The translations under genes were made by a program, and so were the position numbers. A stretch of DNA of 11,456 bases. Origin: CAYGTS01 sp964352905 (lineage in GTDB: Bacteria; Pseudomonadota; Gammaproteobacteria; JAHCLG01). This document shows positions 1 through 6,091 of the stretch, in pieces. The stretch spans positions 1 through 11,456 of the forward strand of contig CAYGTS010000086.1 of the NCBI GenBank assembly GCA_964352905.1, in the 5' to 3' direction. Positions within the stretch are counted from its first letter, which is position 1. Each line of letters opens with the position of its first letter. The notes under the pieces are model-generated. The model ran no database searches. It had not been told where the DNA came from and was given only the letters and a program-made list of their open reading frames with translations.

Positions 1-71
1 TATTTTCGCCGTTTTTATCGCCAAATCTGAACGTTCTGGTCAATATAAAGCTAAAAGGGGTGAGCAGATAC
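1..71 (-). mobile_element. IS66-like MITE, partial copy cut by the window edge
   Basis: The reverse complement of this stretch matches the 5' part of the complete MITE at 4441-4618: the gtgagcag..ac end, the ctgaacgttct block, and the cgccgttttta block. It ends at 71 with gtgagcagatac, matching the gtaactgctcac terminus of the complete copy. The rest lies left of the window. If it inserted with an 8-bp duplication like its relatives, gcgaaatt (72-79) should also occur just left of the element. That is a prediction, not something visible here. Confidence 0.7.
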
Positions 72-91
72 GCGAAATTTACTGATTAATT
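72..91. repeat. 20-bp direct repeat, left copy
   Basis: The 20 bases starting gcgaaatttactg are repeated exactly at 824-843 in the same orientation. The two copies bracket the toxin-antitoxin module and a mosaic repeat. The core aaatttactga also occurs near the terminus of the MITE at 10796-10997 (caaatttactgaatagttac). The pair may therefore be repeat-end debris rather than a target duplication or attachment site. Confidence 0.75.
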
Positions 92-182
92 GTAACTCAC
101 TCCGTAGCAGGGATCGCCAAATATGGCTGTTCCTCGCTACACCGGGAATTGCTGACTTTCTAATCGCGTTGGGTATAGTTAC
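92..182. repeat. mosaic of repeat ends (IS66-like MITE end, ATTCCCG module, TACCC-type end)
   Basis: Three pieces known from other repeats in the window are joined here. From 92, gtaactcactccgtagcagg resembles the start of the MITE at 11406. From 117 to 154 lies the tggctgttcctcgctac..gggaattgctg module, also seen reverse-complemented in the MITE at 8917-9136 and, diverged, in the fold-back element ending at 1033. From 157 to 177 lies ctaatcgcgttgggtata, matching the right end of the 11015-11392 element. The block begins GTAAC and ends GTTAC, but its flanks (gattaatt and aaagcaat) do not match, so it is not a demonstrable single insertion. Confidence 0.6.
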
Positions 183-192
183 AAAGCAATAA

Positions 193-480
193 TTAAAATG
201 CGCGTGAAATATCTTGCTGACCTAAAATACGGACAATGATGATTTGTTTTTCTTGGATATGATAATAAATAGAGTGTGAACCATAAATACTACGCCTGTA
301 TCCTTGGATGATGGTATCAACAGCAGGATATCGAGTAGGATACAGCGCAATTTCATCTAATTGTTGCTGCAGACCGTGTTGATATTTTAATGCTTGACTT
401 ATGCCAAACTGCTCTATACCAAACTCAAAAATTTTTTCAAAATCTTGAGCAGCAGCATTTGTTAATTCGTAGGCTGGCAT
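193..480 (-). CDS. parE: ParE/RelE-superfamily toxin of a type II toxin-antitoxin system
   Basis: A 95-residue protein with the layout of ParE-type toxins. It has an N-terminal helical hairpin beginning YELTNAAAQDFEKI (residues 4-17), a second helix around residues 26-45, and a C-terminal sheet. That sheet contains YPAVD..IQGYRRSIYGSHSIYYHI and ends in IIIVRILGQQDISRAF, where the VRILGQQD block is characteristic. Known ParE toxins inhibit DNA gyrase, while other family members cleave mRNA; the target here is not determinable from sequence. Its ATG overlaps the stop of the upstream antitoxin gene by one base (TAATG), indicating translational coupling. Length is normal and no frame damage is seen. 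The downstream side is repeat debris with no clear terminator. Confident to superfamily, less so for the gyrase-type subgroup. Confidence 0.88.
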   Translation of the reverse strand: MPAYELTNAAAQDFEKIFEFGIEQFGISQALKYQHGLQQQLDEIALYPTRYPAVDTIIQGYRRSIYGSHSIYYHIQEKQIIIVRILGQQDISRAF

Positions 481-725
481 TAGCCTGTCATTCTTCGTGC
501 AATAACAGTATTAATAATTTCATCAGCTGTTCGATGGCTTATGCCACTTTGTTCACCTTCTCTTAATGCAGCACGAATAGTTGCGATTTCGTTTTCACGT
601 GCTCTTGCCTGACGGATTAAGTCATTAATTGCATCACTATTACTGCGATATTCTTTTTCAACCTCTGTTTTTTTGCGTAGCCACTCACTGTTGGGTTCGG
701 TAAAGGAAATGCTTTGTCTGCTCAT
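480..725 (-). CDS. parD: ParD-family antitoxin
   Basis: An 81-residue protein beginning MSRQSISFTEPNSEWLRKK, followed by YRSNSDAINDLIRQAR and a charged C-terminal tail. This is the usual ParD plan: an N-terminal ribbon-helix-helix DNA-binding and dimerisation domain (about residues 1-45), then a flexible toxin-binding tail. ParD proteins neutralise the cognate ParE and usually repress their own promoter as the complex. I chose the ATG at 725 over the in-frame ATG at 737 because GAGG lies six bases upstream of it and because MSRQSISF is the typical ParD start. The gene precedes the toxin and overlaps it by one base, the expected antitoxin-first order. An alternative four-residue extension (MRLV) cannot be excluded. 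Confidence 0.87.
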   Translation of the reverse strand: MSRQSISFTEPNSEWLRKKTEVEKEYRSNSDAINDLIRQARARENEIATIRAALREGEQSGISHRTADEIINTVIARRMTG

Positions 726-758
726 AACAAGCCTCATGAAAAATGCCTTATTGATTCA

Positions 759-787
759 ATTATACACCAAAATCGCACCACTATCCA
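759..787 (-). promoter_or_regulatory. predicted sigma-70 promoter of the parDE operon
   Basis: Read on the minus strand, TGGATA (782-787) and a perfect TATAAT (759-764) are 17 bases apart. The antitoxin start codon lies about 34 bases further on. The site is upstream of the antitoxin, where ParD-type autorepression would act. No obvious operator palindrome was seen. Confidence 0.6.
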
Positions 788-823
788 GTTAATGGCATAT
801 AACTAACTGAATTTAATCAAAAG

Positions 824-843
824 GCGAAATTTACTGATTAATT
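824..843. repeat. 20-bp direct repeat, right copy
   Basis: Exact copy of 72-91 in the same orientation. Read on the minus strand, this segment also contains what would have been the original stop codon of the DedA/PAP2 gene (TAA at 838-840) before the fold-back element inserted. The repeat was therefore probably present when that gene was intact. Confidence 0.7.
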
Positions 844-858
844 TCCTGCACGCTCAAT

Positions 859-1033
859 CAGCGATTCCCGCCGTAATGCCTGATTACTCAAGAACAGCCA
901 GATTTGAGGCAAGGTCACGCTAAAAATTTCAAAAAATAGCGGAGTTTATACATAATAAATGAGCACATTTTTTGGGGTTTTTAGCGTGAGATTGCCCAAA
1001 TATGGCTGTTCCCAGCTACAGCGGGAATTACTG
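859..1033. mobile_element. fold-back MITE with 9-bp target duplication
   Basis: Ends are CAGCGATTCCCGC (859-871) and, reverse-complemented, CAGTAATTCCCGC (1021-1033), matching at 11 of 13 positions. The direct repeat acgctcaat flanks it at 850-858 and 1034-1042; identity runs 11 bases if the next two are counted. Inner arms are also complementary, including a perfect 12-bp pair (tcacgctaaaaa at 915-926 against 978-989), so nearly the whole element folds into one long hairpin. The centre (gagtttatacataataaatgagca) is a diverged form of the core of the GTAAC-type MITEs. It carries no ORF. It lies in the 3' end of the DedA/PAP2 gene and its hairpin could also end transcription there. Confidence 0.8.
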
Positions 1034-3055
1034 ACGCTCAATCAATACAACTGGCCCCAACGGTAACTTCACATCAGCAGGGATGTTGGATAGATCCAAT
1101 TGTTCAGGCTTAATCGTTTTTATTTTATACCCCTTTAAAACGGGCAGTAATGCTGCTACAGCGGATTGTGGTGTGGTGACTGCGGGTGTATTGGGGTGAA
1201 ATAAAGTAATACCTTTATGTTGCGGCTGATAATAAACGGTACCCACATAAAGTTGTTGATCGGCGAAACGAATTTGAGTATTGGCTAGCCACAAACGTAA
1301 AACTATTGGTGGATTATCTCCCATGGCCGCATGCACCAACACCAAATTGGGTAGTTTATCTTGATATAAAACACCTAATAACGGCAATTGATGCGAGCCG
1401 TGTTTAGCTGCAAAATGGTGTAGTGTGGTTTGTAAATTACGATCCGGTGGCAATTGCCAGTGGTGGTTTAATAATGTTTGCTTAATATCTTGCAAGTTAC
1501 CCAACCATTGCAGATTGAGTACTTCCACTGGTTTATTTAAGCGGTCGTAACGCACTAAAGGCACTGTCGTATGCTGCCACCATTGGCGGTGATTCATGTA
1601 GTGCACTTGATTGCGTTGTTGATATTTAGCTAATAATTTATGATGAAAAACCACATAATAAGCGCTACCAATCACAATAAATAACACCGCAAAATAACCA
1701 ATGAGCGTACGAGTTTTGGGTAAATTGCGCGGGTTACGCAAGTAACTCAACCACACCAACTGTAAAATCATCGTGCCTAACAATAAACCGCCAAGAATAT
1801 CGCTTAGCCAATGTGCGCCTAAATATAAGCGGCTTATGATCACAGCGAGAATAATCACTACGGTTAATAAACTCGCTAAAAAATGCGATTTACGCAAGGA
1901 ATTTTTTTTATAAACCAATAAAAATAAACCATAAGTCAACGTTGCAAGCGTCGTGTGACCACTCGGGAAAGAAAAATCAGCAATAGTGCCTAACCAGCCT
2001 GGGCGAGGCATAGCAACTAACTTTTTGGCAATCACAATACTTGCCGCGGCAAAAATAATTAGCGCCAACCAATGCCACGCAAAACGTTTATAGTTGCGCC
2101 AATAGAAAATTGCAAAACCTACAAAAAACACCGGAATAATAACATGCTTATCGCCTAACAGTGTAACCACGATCATAACGTGATCAACAATCGGGTGGCG
2201 CAAACTACGGAAAAAGTGATAAACAATATGATTGCAATTGATTAGCCAACTACTATGTTTAATCAAAATGATTAAAATCGCAAAAAGCAGTGCTAAAAAA
2301 AACAATAAAATCACACGATTTAATTGTGAATGATCATCAGGTTGTTGCGGGTTCAGCCAGCCACAAAAATGCTGACCAGAGCGATGTGCATGTATGCGCT
2401 TCCAAATCATGGCATTTAATTTAGAAACCAAGTTTGCTACCCACGTGATAATACGATGAATCAACCAACTGCAAAGCCATAATGCAAAAATTGCTAATAG
2501 TGCAATTAAAATAAAACGCGTTGCAATTTCTGGTGGTAAGGTAAGCGATGCGGCACCAATTAACATGCCAGGAAACATATACGCTGGCGCCCACAGCATT
2601 GCTGAAATAAAATCAGTAAGCAAAAAAGGCCTAACGGGCATATCCATCATGCCGGCAAGCATTGGGATAATCGGGCGCATCGGGCCAATAAAACGGCCGA
2701 TAAAGACACTGGTAGTGCCGTATTTTTGGAAAAACAATTGCCCGCGATTAATTAACGCAGGATAGCGATTAACTGGCCACTTGCAACGAATGCTGTCGTG
2801 ATAATGATGGCCTAACCAAAAACTTAAGACATCGCCTAAAAAAGCGCCAATTGCAGCTACAATTAAGGTTGGCCAAAACGGAAAAATCCCCGACCCCACC
2901 AGCGTACCAATCGCAGTCATCATGACAGATCCCGGCACTAATAAACCAACAACGGCTAAAGACTCTAAAAAGGAGACTAAAAAAGAAACGCCAAGCCCCA
3001 CAAAAGGGTGCATTTCTAACCAATGAATAAGCGGTTTGATTTCATCAATGAGCAT
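1028..3055 (-). CDS. DedA / PAP2 phosphatase / LssY-like C-terminal fusion membrane protein
   Basis: A 675-residue integral membrane protein in three parts. Residues 1-210 are a DedA (SNARE-associated/VTT) domain with FIGRFIGPMRP at about 118-128; DedA proteins are linked to lipid-carrier flipping and membrane homeostasis. Residues 245-440 are a PAP2 phosphatase with all three motifs intact: K344-x6-R351P352, PSGHTT at 364-369 (H367), and SR-x5-H-x3-D with R409, H415 and D419. Residues 475-640 resemble the C-terminal domain of Legionella LssY. An active phosphatase on a lipid pyrophosphate or phosphatidic acid is likely; the substrate is unknown. The gene follows lipA by 30 bases on the same strand, and its Shine-Dalgarno is weak. 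The last residue (Q) and stop codon come from the inserted element at 859-1033. Without the insertion the end would read IERAGN instead of IERQ. Confidence 0.88.
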   Translation of the reverse strand: MLIDEIKPLIHWLEMHPFVGLGVSFLVSFLESLAVVGLLVPGSVMMTAIGTLVGSGIFPFWPTLIVAAIGAFLGDVLSFWLGHHYHDSIRCKWPVNRYPALINRGQLFFQKYGTTSVFIGRFIGPMRPIIPMLAGMMDMPVRPFLLTDFISAMLWAPAYMFPGMLIGAASLTLPPEIATRFILIALLAIFALWLCSWLIHRIITWVANLVSKLNAMIWKRIHAHRSGQHFCGWLNPQQPDDHSQLNRVILLFFLALLFAILIILIKHSSWLINCNHIVYHFFRSLRHPIVDHVMIVVTLLGDKHVIIPVFFVGFAIFYWRNYKRFAWHWLALIIFAAASIVIAKKLVAMPRPGWLGTIADFSFPSGHTTLATLTYGLFLLVYKKNSLRKSHFLASLLTVVIILAVIISRLYLGAHWLSDILGGLLLGTMILQLVWLSYLRNPRNLPKTRTLIGYFAVLFIVIGSAYYVVFHHKLLAKYQQRNQVHYMNHRQWWQHTTVPLVRYDRLNKPVEVLNLQWLGNLQDIKQTLLNHHWQLPPDRNLQTTLHHFAAKHGSHQLPLLGVLYQDKLPNLVLVHAAMGDNPPIVLRLWLANTQIRFADQQLYVGTVYYQPQHKGITLFHPNTPAVTTPQSAVAALLPVLKGYKIKTIKPEQLDLSNIPADVKLPLGPVVLIERQ

Positions 3056-3085
3056 GTGCCGTCACTCAGATTAAATGAAAATAGC

Positions 3086-4042
3086 TTAACATACAATTTC
3101 GCCGGCGGCTTGTTTATCCGCATGATACGATGAACGCACCAATGGGCCACTCGCAACATTGCTAAAGCCAATCTCTTTCGCCACATCTGCATAATGTTGA
3201 AACATCGCCGGTGTCACATAGCGATCAACCGGTAGGTGATAAAGACTCGGTTGTAAATATTGGCCAATCGTGACCATATCGACTTGATGCGCGTGTAAAT
3301 CACGCAACACTTCGATCACTTCGTCATCAGTTTCACCCAAGCCCACCATGATCCCGGATTTAGTGGGAATATTCGCAAAGCGTTTTTTGTGCTCGGCTAA
3401 TAAATTTAGTGACCATTGATAATCCGAACCGGCGCGCGCTTGTTTGTAAAGCCTGGGCGCAGTTTCAATATTGTGATTAAACACATCTGGCAAATTTGTG
3501 GCAAGCGCATCTAAAGCTTTTTCCATGCGGCCACGAAAATCAGGCACTAAGACTTCGATTTTAATTGTGGGTGATTTTTCCCGCACGGCTTTAATACACG
3601 CGGCAAAATGCGCCGCACCGCCATCACGCAAATCATCGCGATCAACCGAGGTGATCACGACATACTTTAATTTCATATCGGCAATCGTATTGGCCAAATT
3701 TAAGGGTTCATTTTCATCCAAAGCATCAGGACGACCGTGTGCCACATCACAAAAACTGCAACGCCGCGTGCACTTATCACCCATAATCATAAAGGTGGCG
3801 GTACCGTGGTTAAAACATTCGGCTAAATTCGGGCAAGAGGCTTCTTCACACACGGTCACGAGTTTGTTTTTGCGCAAACTTTGTTTTAATTCGGTAATGC
3901 GCGTGGTTTCGGCTGGAATGCGAATGCGGATCCAATCTGGTTTGCGTAACACCTGTTCGGTTTTATCGATTTTAACCGGAATGCGCGCAAGCTTATCTTG
4001 CGCGCGTTGTTTTTGGGTTGGATCAATTTGTTGTGTCGCCAT
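3086..4042 (-). CDS. lipA: lipoyl synthase
   Basis: A 318-residue radical SAM enzyme that inserts two sulfur atoms into protein-bound octanoyl groups to make the lipoyl cofactor of 2-oxoacid dehydrogenases and the glycine cleavage system. Both iron-sulfur sites are complete. The auxiliary cluster ligands are C65, C70 and C76 (CEEASCPNLAEC), and the radical SAM ligands are C91, C95 and C98 (CTRRCSFC). The conserved C-terminal RSSYHAD is at 303-309; its first serine ligates the auxiliary cluster in characterised LipA. Length and the basic N-terminal extension are normal for gammaproteobacteria. The chosen ATG fits the family start. No lipB lies immediately upstream, unlike in many relatives. 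The downstream DedA/PAP2 gene may be cotranscribed. Confidence 0.97.
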   Translation of the reverse strand: MATQQIDPTQKQRAQDKLARIPVKIDKTEQVLRKPDWIRIRIPAETTRITELKQSLRKNKLVTVCEEASCPNLAECFNHGTATFMIMGDKCTRRCSFCDVAHGRPDALDENEPLNLANTIADMKLKYVVITSVDRDDLRDGGAAHFAACIKAVREKSPTIKIEVLVPDFRGRMEKALDALATNLPDVFNHNIETAPRLYKQARAGSDYQWSLNLLAEHKKRFANIPTKSGIMVGLGETDDEVIEVLRDLHAHQVDMVTIGQYLQPSLYHLPVDRYVTPAMFQHYADVAKEIGFSNVASGPLVRSSYHADKQAAGEIVC

Positions 4043-4075
4043 AAATCACTTCTCGCTTAGATCATTTTGGCGCCT

Positions 4076-4105
4076 AGTATACGCAAAAATTGGGTTGGGT
4101 GTAAG
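4076..4105 (-). promoter_or_regulatory. predicted sigma-70 promoter of lipA
   Basis: On the minus strand, CTTACA (4100-4105) and TATACT (4076-4081) are separated by 18 bases. The lipA ATG is about 33 bases downstream of the -10 box. Four of six bases match the -35 consensus and five of six match the -10. Confidence 0.5.
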
Positions 4106-4153
4106 GGGTTGGCTAACAAGATGATTTTTTAGAGTTTGGAGATAAATAACTAT

Positions 4154-4416
4154 TTAGCGCCAAGCTCGTTTAGTAGGTCCTGTTGGTGCTATAGCTATCC
4201 CATATTGGTTTTGCTGGCCTAAATGAATGCTCGGTGGTGAAGTTTGGCTAGCCCTATCCACCATTGCTTGAGGAGGAGGAGCGTTGTAAGGCGTTACTTG
4301 AGATTGATTATTATCACAGCAGCAGCAGGGGCAGCGTGCGGGCAACATGTAACCTCTATTTTGGGTGTTGCTTCTTCACAGCAAGTACATTTAAACAGAC
4401 TAAATCCACCACACAT
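4154..4416 (-). pseudogene. small cysteine-rich protein gene, apparently frameshifted
   Basis: An ATG at 4414-4416 has a strong Shine-Dalgarno (AAGGA at 4424-4428, seven bases away). It opens a 40-codon frame beginning MCGGFSLFKCTCCEEATPK and reaching EVTCCPH before drifting into an Ala/Ile run and stopping at 4294. A second minus-strand frame covers 4154-4348 and reads RCPCCCCDNNQSQVTPY, then a Pro/Gln-rich tail ending TKRAWR. It has no start signal of its own and is offset by one base. Joined near 4330, they give one Cys-rich, then Pro-rich protein of about 89 residues, so a one-base deletion (or two-base insertion) is the simplest reading. The CCPCCCC-type clusters suggest metal binding or lipidation but no family is recognised. 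A MITE sits 24 bases upstream of the ATG. Alternatively the 40-residue ORF is itself the product. Confidence 0.5.
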
Positions 4417-4440
4417 ATTTTTATCCTTCTTAATATTATC

Positions 4441-4618
4441 GTAACTGCTCACCCCTATAACTTAGTACTTGCCAAGAACGTTCAGATTTGGAGATAAAAA
4501 TGGCAAAAATATTTTTGAGAAAGCGCAGTTTATGCGTTATAAATGAGCATTTCGATAAAAGATTTTTGCCGTTTTTAGCCCAAATATGGACGTTCCCTGC
4601 TACGGAGTGAGCAACTAC
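4441..4618. mobile_element. IS66-like MITE, complete copy with 8-bp target duplication
   Basis: Left end GTAACTGCTCACCCC; right end reverse-complemented GTAGTTGCTCACTCC (12 of 15 match). The perfect 8-bp duplication atattatc lies at 4433-4440 and 4619-4626. The interior is a fold-back: the ataaaaatggcaaaaatattttt stretch near 4492-4516 pairs imperfectly with agatttttgccgtttttagcc near 4560-4580, around a ttataaatgagca core. No ORF. GTAA ends with 8-bp duplications are typical of IS66-family transposition, so mobilisation by an IS66 transposase elsewhere is inferred. Confidence 0.88.
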
Positions 4619-4626
4619 ATATTATC

Positions 4627-4774
4627 TTAATTAATAACCACAATTTGATTAAGCAACCAAATTGCAAACCTTGTGCAGCTTAGCGAAATCTTTCCTACAA
4701 AACAAGCTTGGCTACAGCACCAGGTTGATCTGCTTGGGTAACTTGCAACTGATTGATTTCTATAAAAAAGGCAA
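4627..4774. other. intergenic DNA, no gene seen
   Basis: Between the MITE duplication and the ATPase promoter I see no supported gene, RNA or repeat. A minus-strand open stretch of about 34 codons ending in QADQPGAVAKLVL lacks an ATG and a ribosome site; it might be a gene remnant but is too short to call. Confidence 0.5.
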
Positions 4775-4803
4775 TTGCTAAAATCAAAAAATTAAAGTAT
4801 ACT
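4775..4803 (+). promoter_or_regulatory. predicted sigma-70 promoter of the ATPase gene
   Basis: TTGCTA (4775-4780) and TATACT (4798-4803) are separated by 17 bases. The predicted transcript would start near 4810, leaving a short leader containing GGAG (4826-4829) before the TTG start at 4840. Confidence 0.6.
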
Positions 4804-4839
4804 TAAAAAAACTAGGCACTTTTTTGGAGTAGACTTTAA

Positions 4840-6045
4840 TTGAACACCTTCTTGCAGCAAGCCTATGAGCGCTTGTTAGATCTAACCGATTTGTCGTTTA
4901 CGCGCTATCTTTATAGTGATTTTAAACCGAGCCGCTTAACTGGGCTAGTTGGCCCGCGCGGGGTGGGCAAGACAACCTTAATGTTGCAATATATTAAGCA
5001 ACACTTAGCGCGCGATCAAAAAGCGTTTTATTTTTCTGCCGATGCAATTTATTTCCAACAAAGCACGCTAGTCGATTTCATTAATGAACTTTATAGCGTA
5101 GAAGGGCTGCGTTTTTTCTTTATCGACGAAATTCATAAATATGCTAATTGGAATCAAGAATTAAAAAATCTTTATGATGCTTTTCCTGATATCAAAATTG
5201 TGTATTCTGGCAGTTCAATGCTGGAGTTAGTTAAAGGTAGTCATGATTTATCGCGTCGCGCTAAGATCTATTATTTATCTGGCATGTCATTTCGTGAATA
5301 TCTTAATTTTTCACAGCAACGTGTTATCGAGCCCATTGATTATGCCATGTTACTTGAAAATCCCAAACACTATAATCAATTAGGATTGATCGAAGGTGTT
5401 TTAGGGCAATTTAAACAATATTTAGCGCACGGCTATTACCCTTTCTATTTTGAAGAGCCGCAGAGTTATTATGAAAGAGTGATGCGCATTATTCAAAAAA
5501 TAATTTTTGAAGATATCCCAAGTTATTTTGATTTAAAAACGCATAACTTGCATTTATTCCAACAAATTTTAGGCTACTTAGCCAGCATCCCGCCGGGTGA
5601 GGTGAATACGAATAATATTGCAAAAAATATGAATGTAGCGCATCAAACCATTTATAATTATTTAACGATTTTAGAAAGCGTGGGATTGATCCAGTTAATT
5701 TATCCGAATGAAGGAGGCAATCAACGATTAAGAAAACCACAAAAAATATTTTTGCATAACACAACCTTGTTGCATACCCTACAGCAATTTAGTGCTGAGA
5801 TACTTGATAAAGGCACGTTACGTGAACTTTATTTTTTACAAGCGCTGCGTGATGCCAAACAAAACGTTTATTACACTAAAGTGGCAGACTTTCAAACCAA
5901 AAAACATATTTTTGAAATCGGGGGCAAAAACAAAACGGCTAAGCAAATTGCTCATTTAAAATTACCTGCGTTTTTGGTTAAAGATGACATAGTAGCAGCT
6001 AGTCAGCAGGTGATCCCATTGTTGTTTTTCGGGTTTTTATATTAG
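4840..6045 (+). CDS. AAA-family ATPase with DUF4143-type C-terminal region
   Basis: A 401-residue protein of the AAA_14/DUF4143 group. The N-terminal P-loop domain has Walker A GPRGVGKT at 38-45, Walker B FFFIDEIHKY at 92-101 (D96, E97), and a sensor-like VYSGSS at 121-126. This is followed by LSGMSFREYL, the hallmark block after the ATPase core in this family. Residues 250-310 form a winged-helix-like unit (NNIAKNMNVAHQTIYNYL, then LESVGLIQLI). The C-terminal part (about 330-390) fits the nuclease-like fold region. These proteins are common in accessory DNA and their role is mostly unknown; some may sense or act on DNA. The start is TTG at 4840 with GGAG ten bases upstream; no ATG exists at a sensible position. 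It is a single gene with its own promoter, opposed by the pnt operon. Confidence 0.85.
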   Translation: MNTFLQQAYERLLDLTDLSFTRYLYSDFKPSRLTGLVGPRGVGKTTLMLQYIKQHLARDQKAFYFSADAIYFQQSTLVDFINELYSVEGLRFFFIDEIHKYANWNQELKNLYDAFPDIKIVYSGSSMLELVKGSHDLSRRAKIYYLSGMSFREYLNFSQQRVIEPIDYAMLLENPKHYNQLGLIEGVLGQFKQYLAHGYYPFYFEEPQSYYERVMRIIQKIIFEDIPSYFDLKTHNLHLFQQILGYLASIPPGEVNTNNIAKNMNVAHQTIYNYLTILESVGLIQLIYPNEGGNQRLRKPQKIFLHNTTLLHTLQQFSAEILDKGTLRELYFLQALRDAKQNVYYTKVADFQTKKHIFEIGGKNKTAKQIAHLKLPAFLVKDDIVAASQQVIPLLFFGFLY

Positions 6046-6091
6046 GAGCTGTTAACAATTCTCATCCTAGTGAATTTTCAACAGCCCCTAA
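6042..6091. terminator. shared hairpin between convergent genes, possible bidirectional terminator
   Basis: ttaggagctgtt (6042-6053) pairs with aacagcccctaa (6080-6091) with one mismatch, and inner aattc/gaatt can extend the stem. The arms contain the stop codons of both the ATPase gene and pntB. Neither side has a strong T-run, so efficient intrinsic termination is uncertain. Confidence 0.45.

Noticed and set aside
92..182. A complete 91-bp GTAAC...GTTAC MITE
   Set aside because: The flanking octamers gattaatt and aaagcaat do not match, and the right end belongs to the TACCC-type family, so it is better read as a mosaic.
726..737. Four-residue longer start (MRLV) for the antitoxin
   Set aside because: The ATG at 725 has a better-spaced GAGG and yields the usual ParD beginning MSRQSISF.
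3498..4124. 208-codon plus-strand ORF opposite lipA
   Set aside because: It is antisense to the fully conserved lipA frame and has no recognisable protein features.
4294..4348. Programmed -1 frameshift joining the two cysteine-rich frames
   Set aside because: No good slippery heptamer was seen in the overlap; a simple indel explains the sequence better.
4633..4800. Possible gene remnant on the minus strand ending QADQPGAVAKLVL
   Set aside because: Only about 34 codons, no ATG, no ribosome site, and no family recognised.
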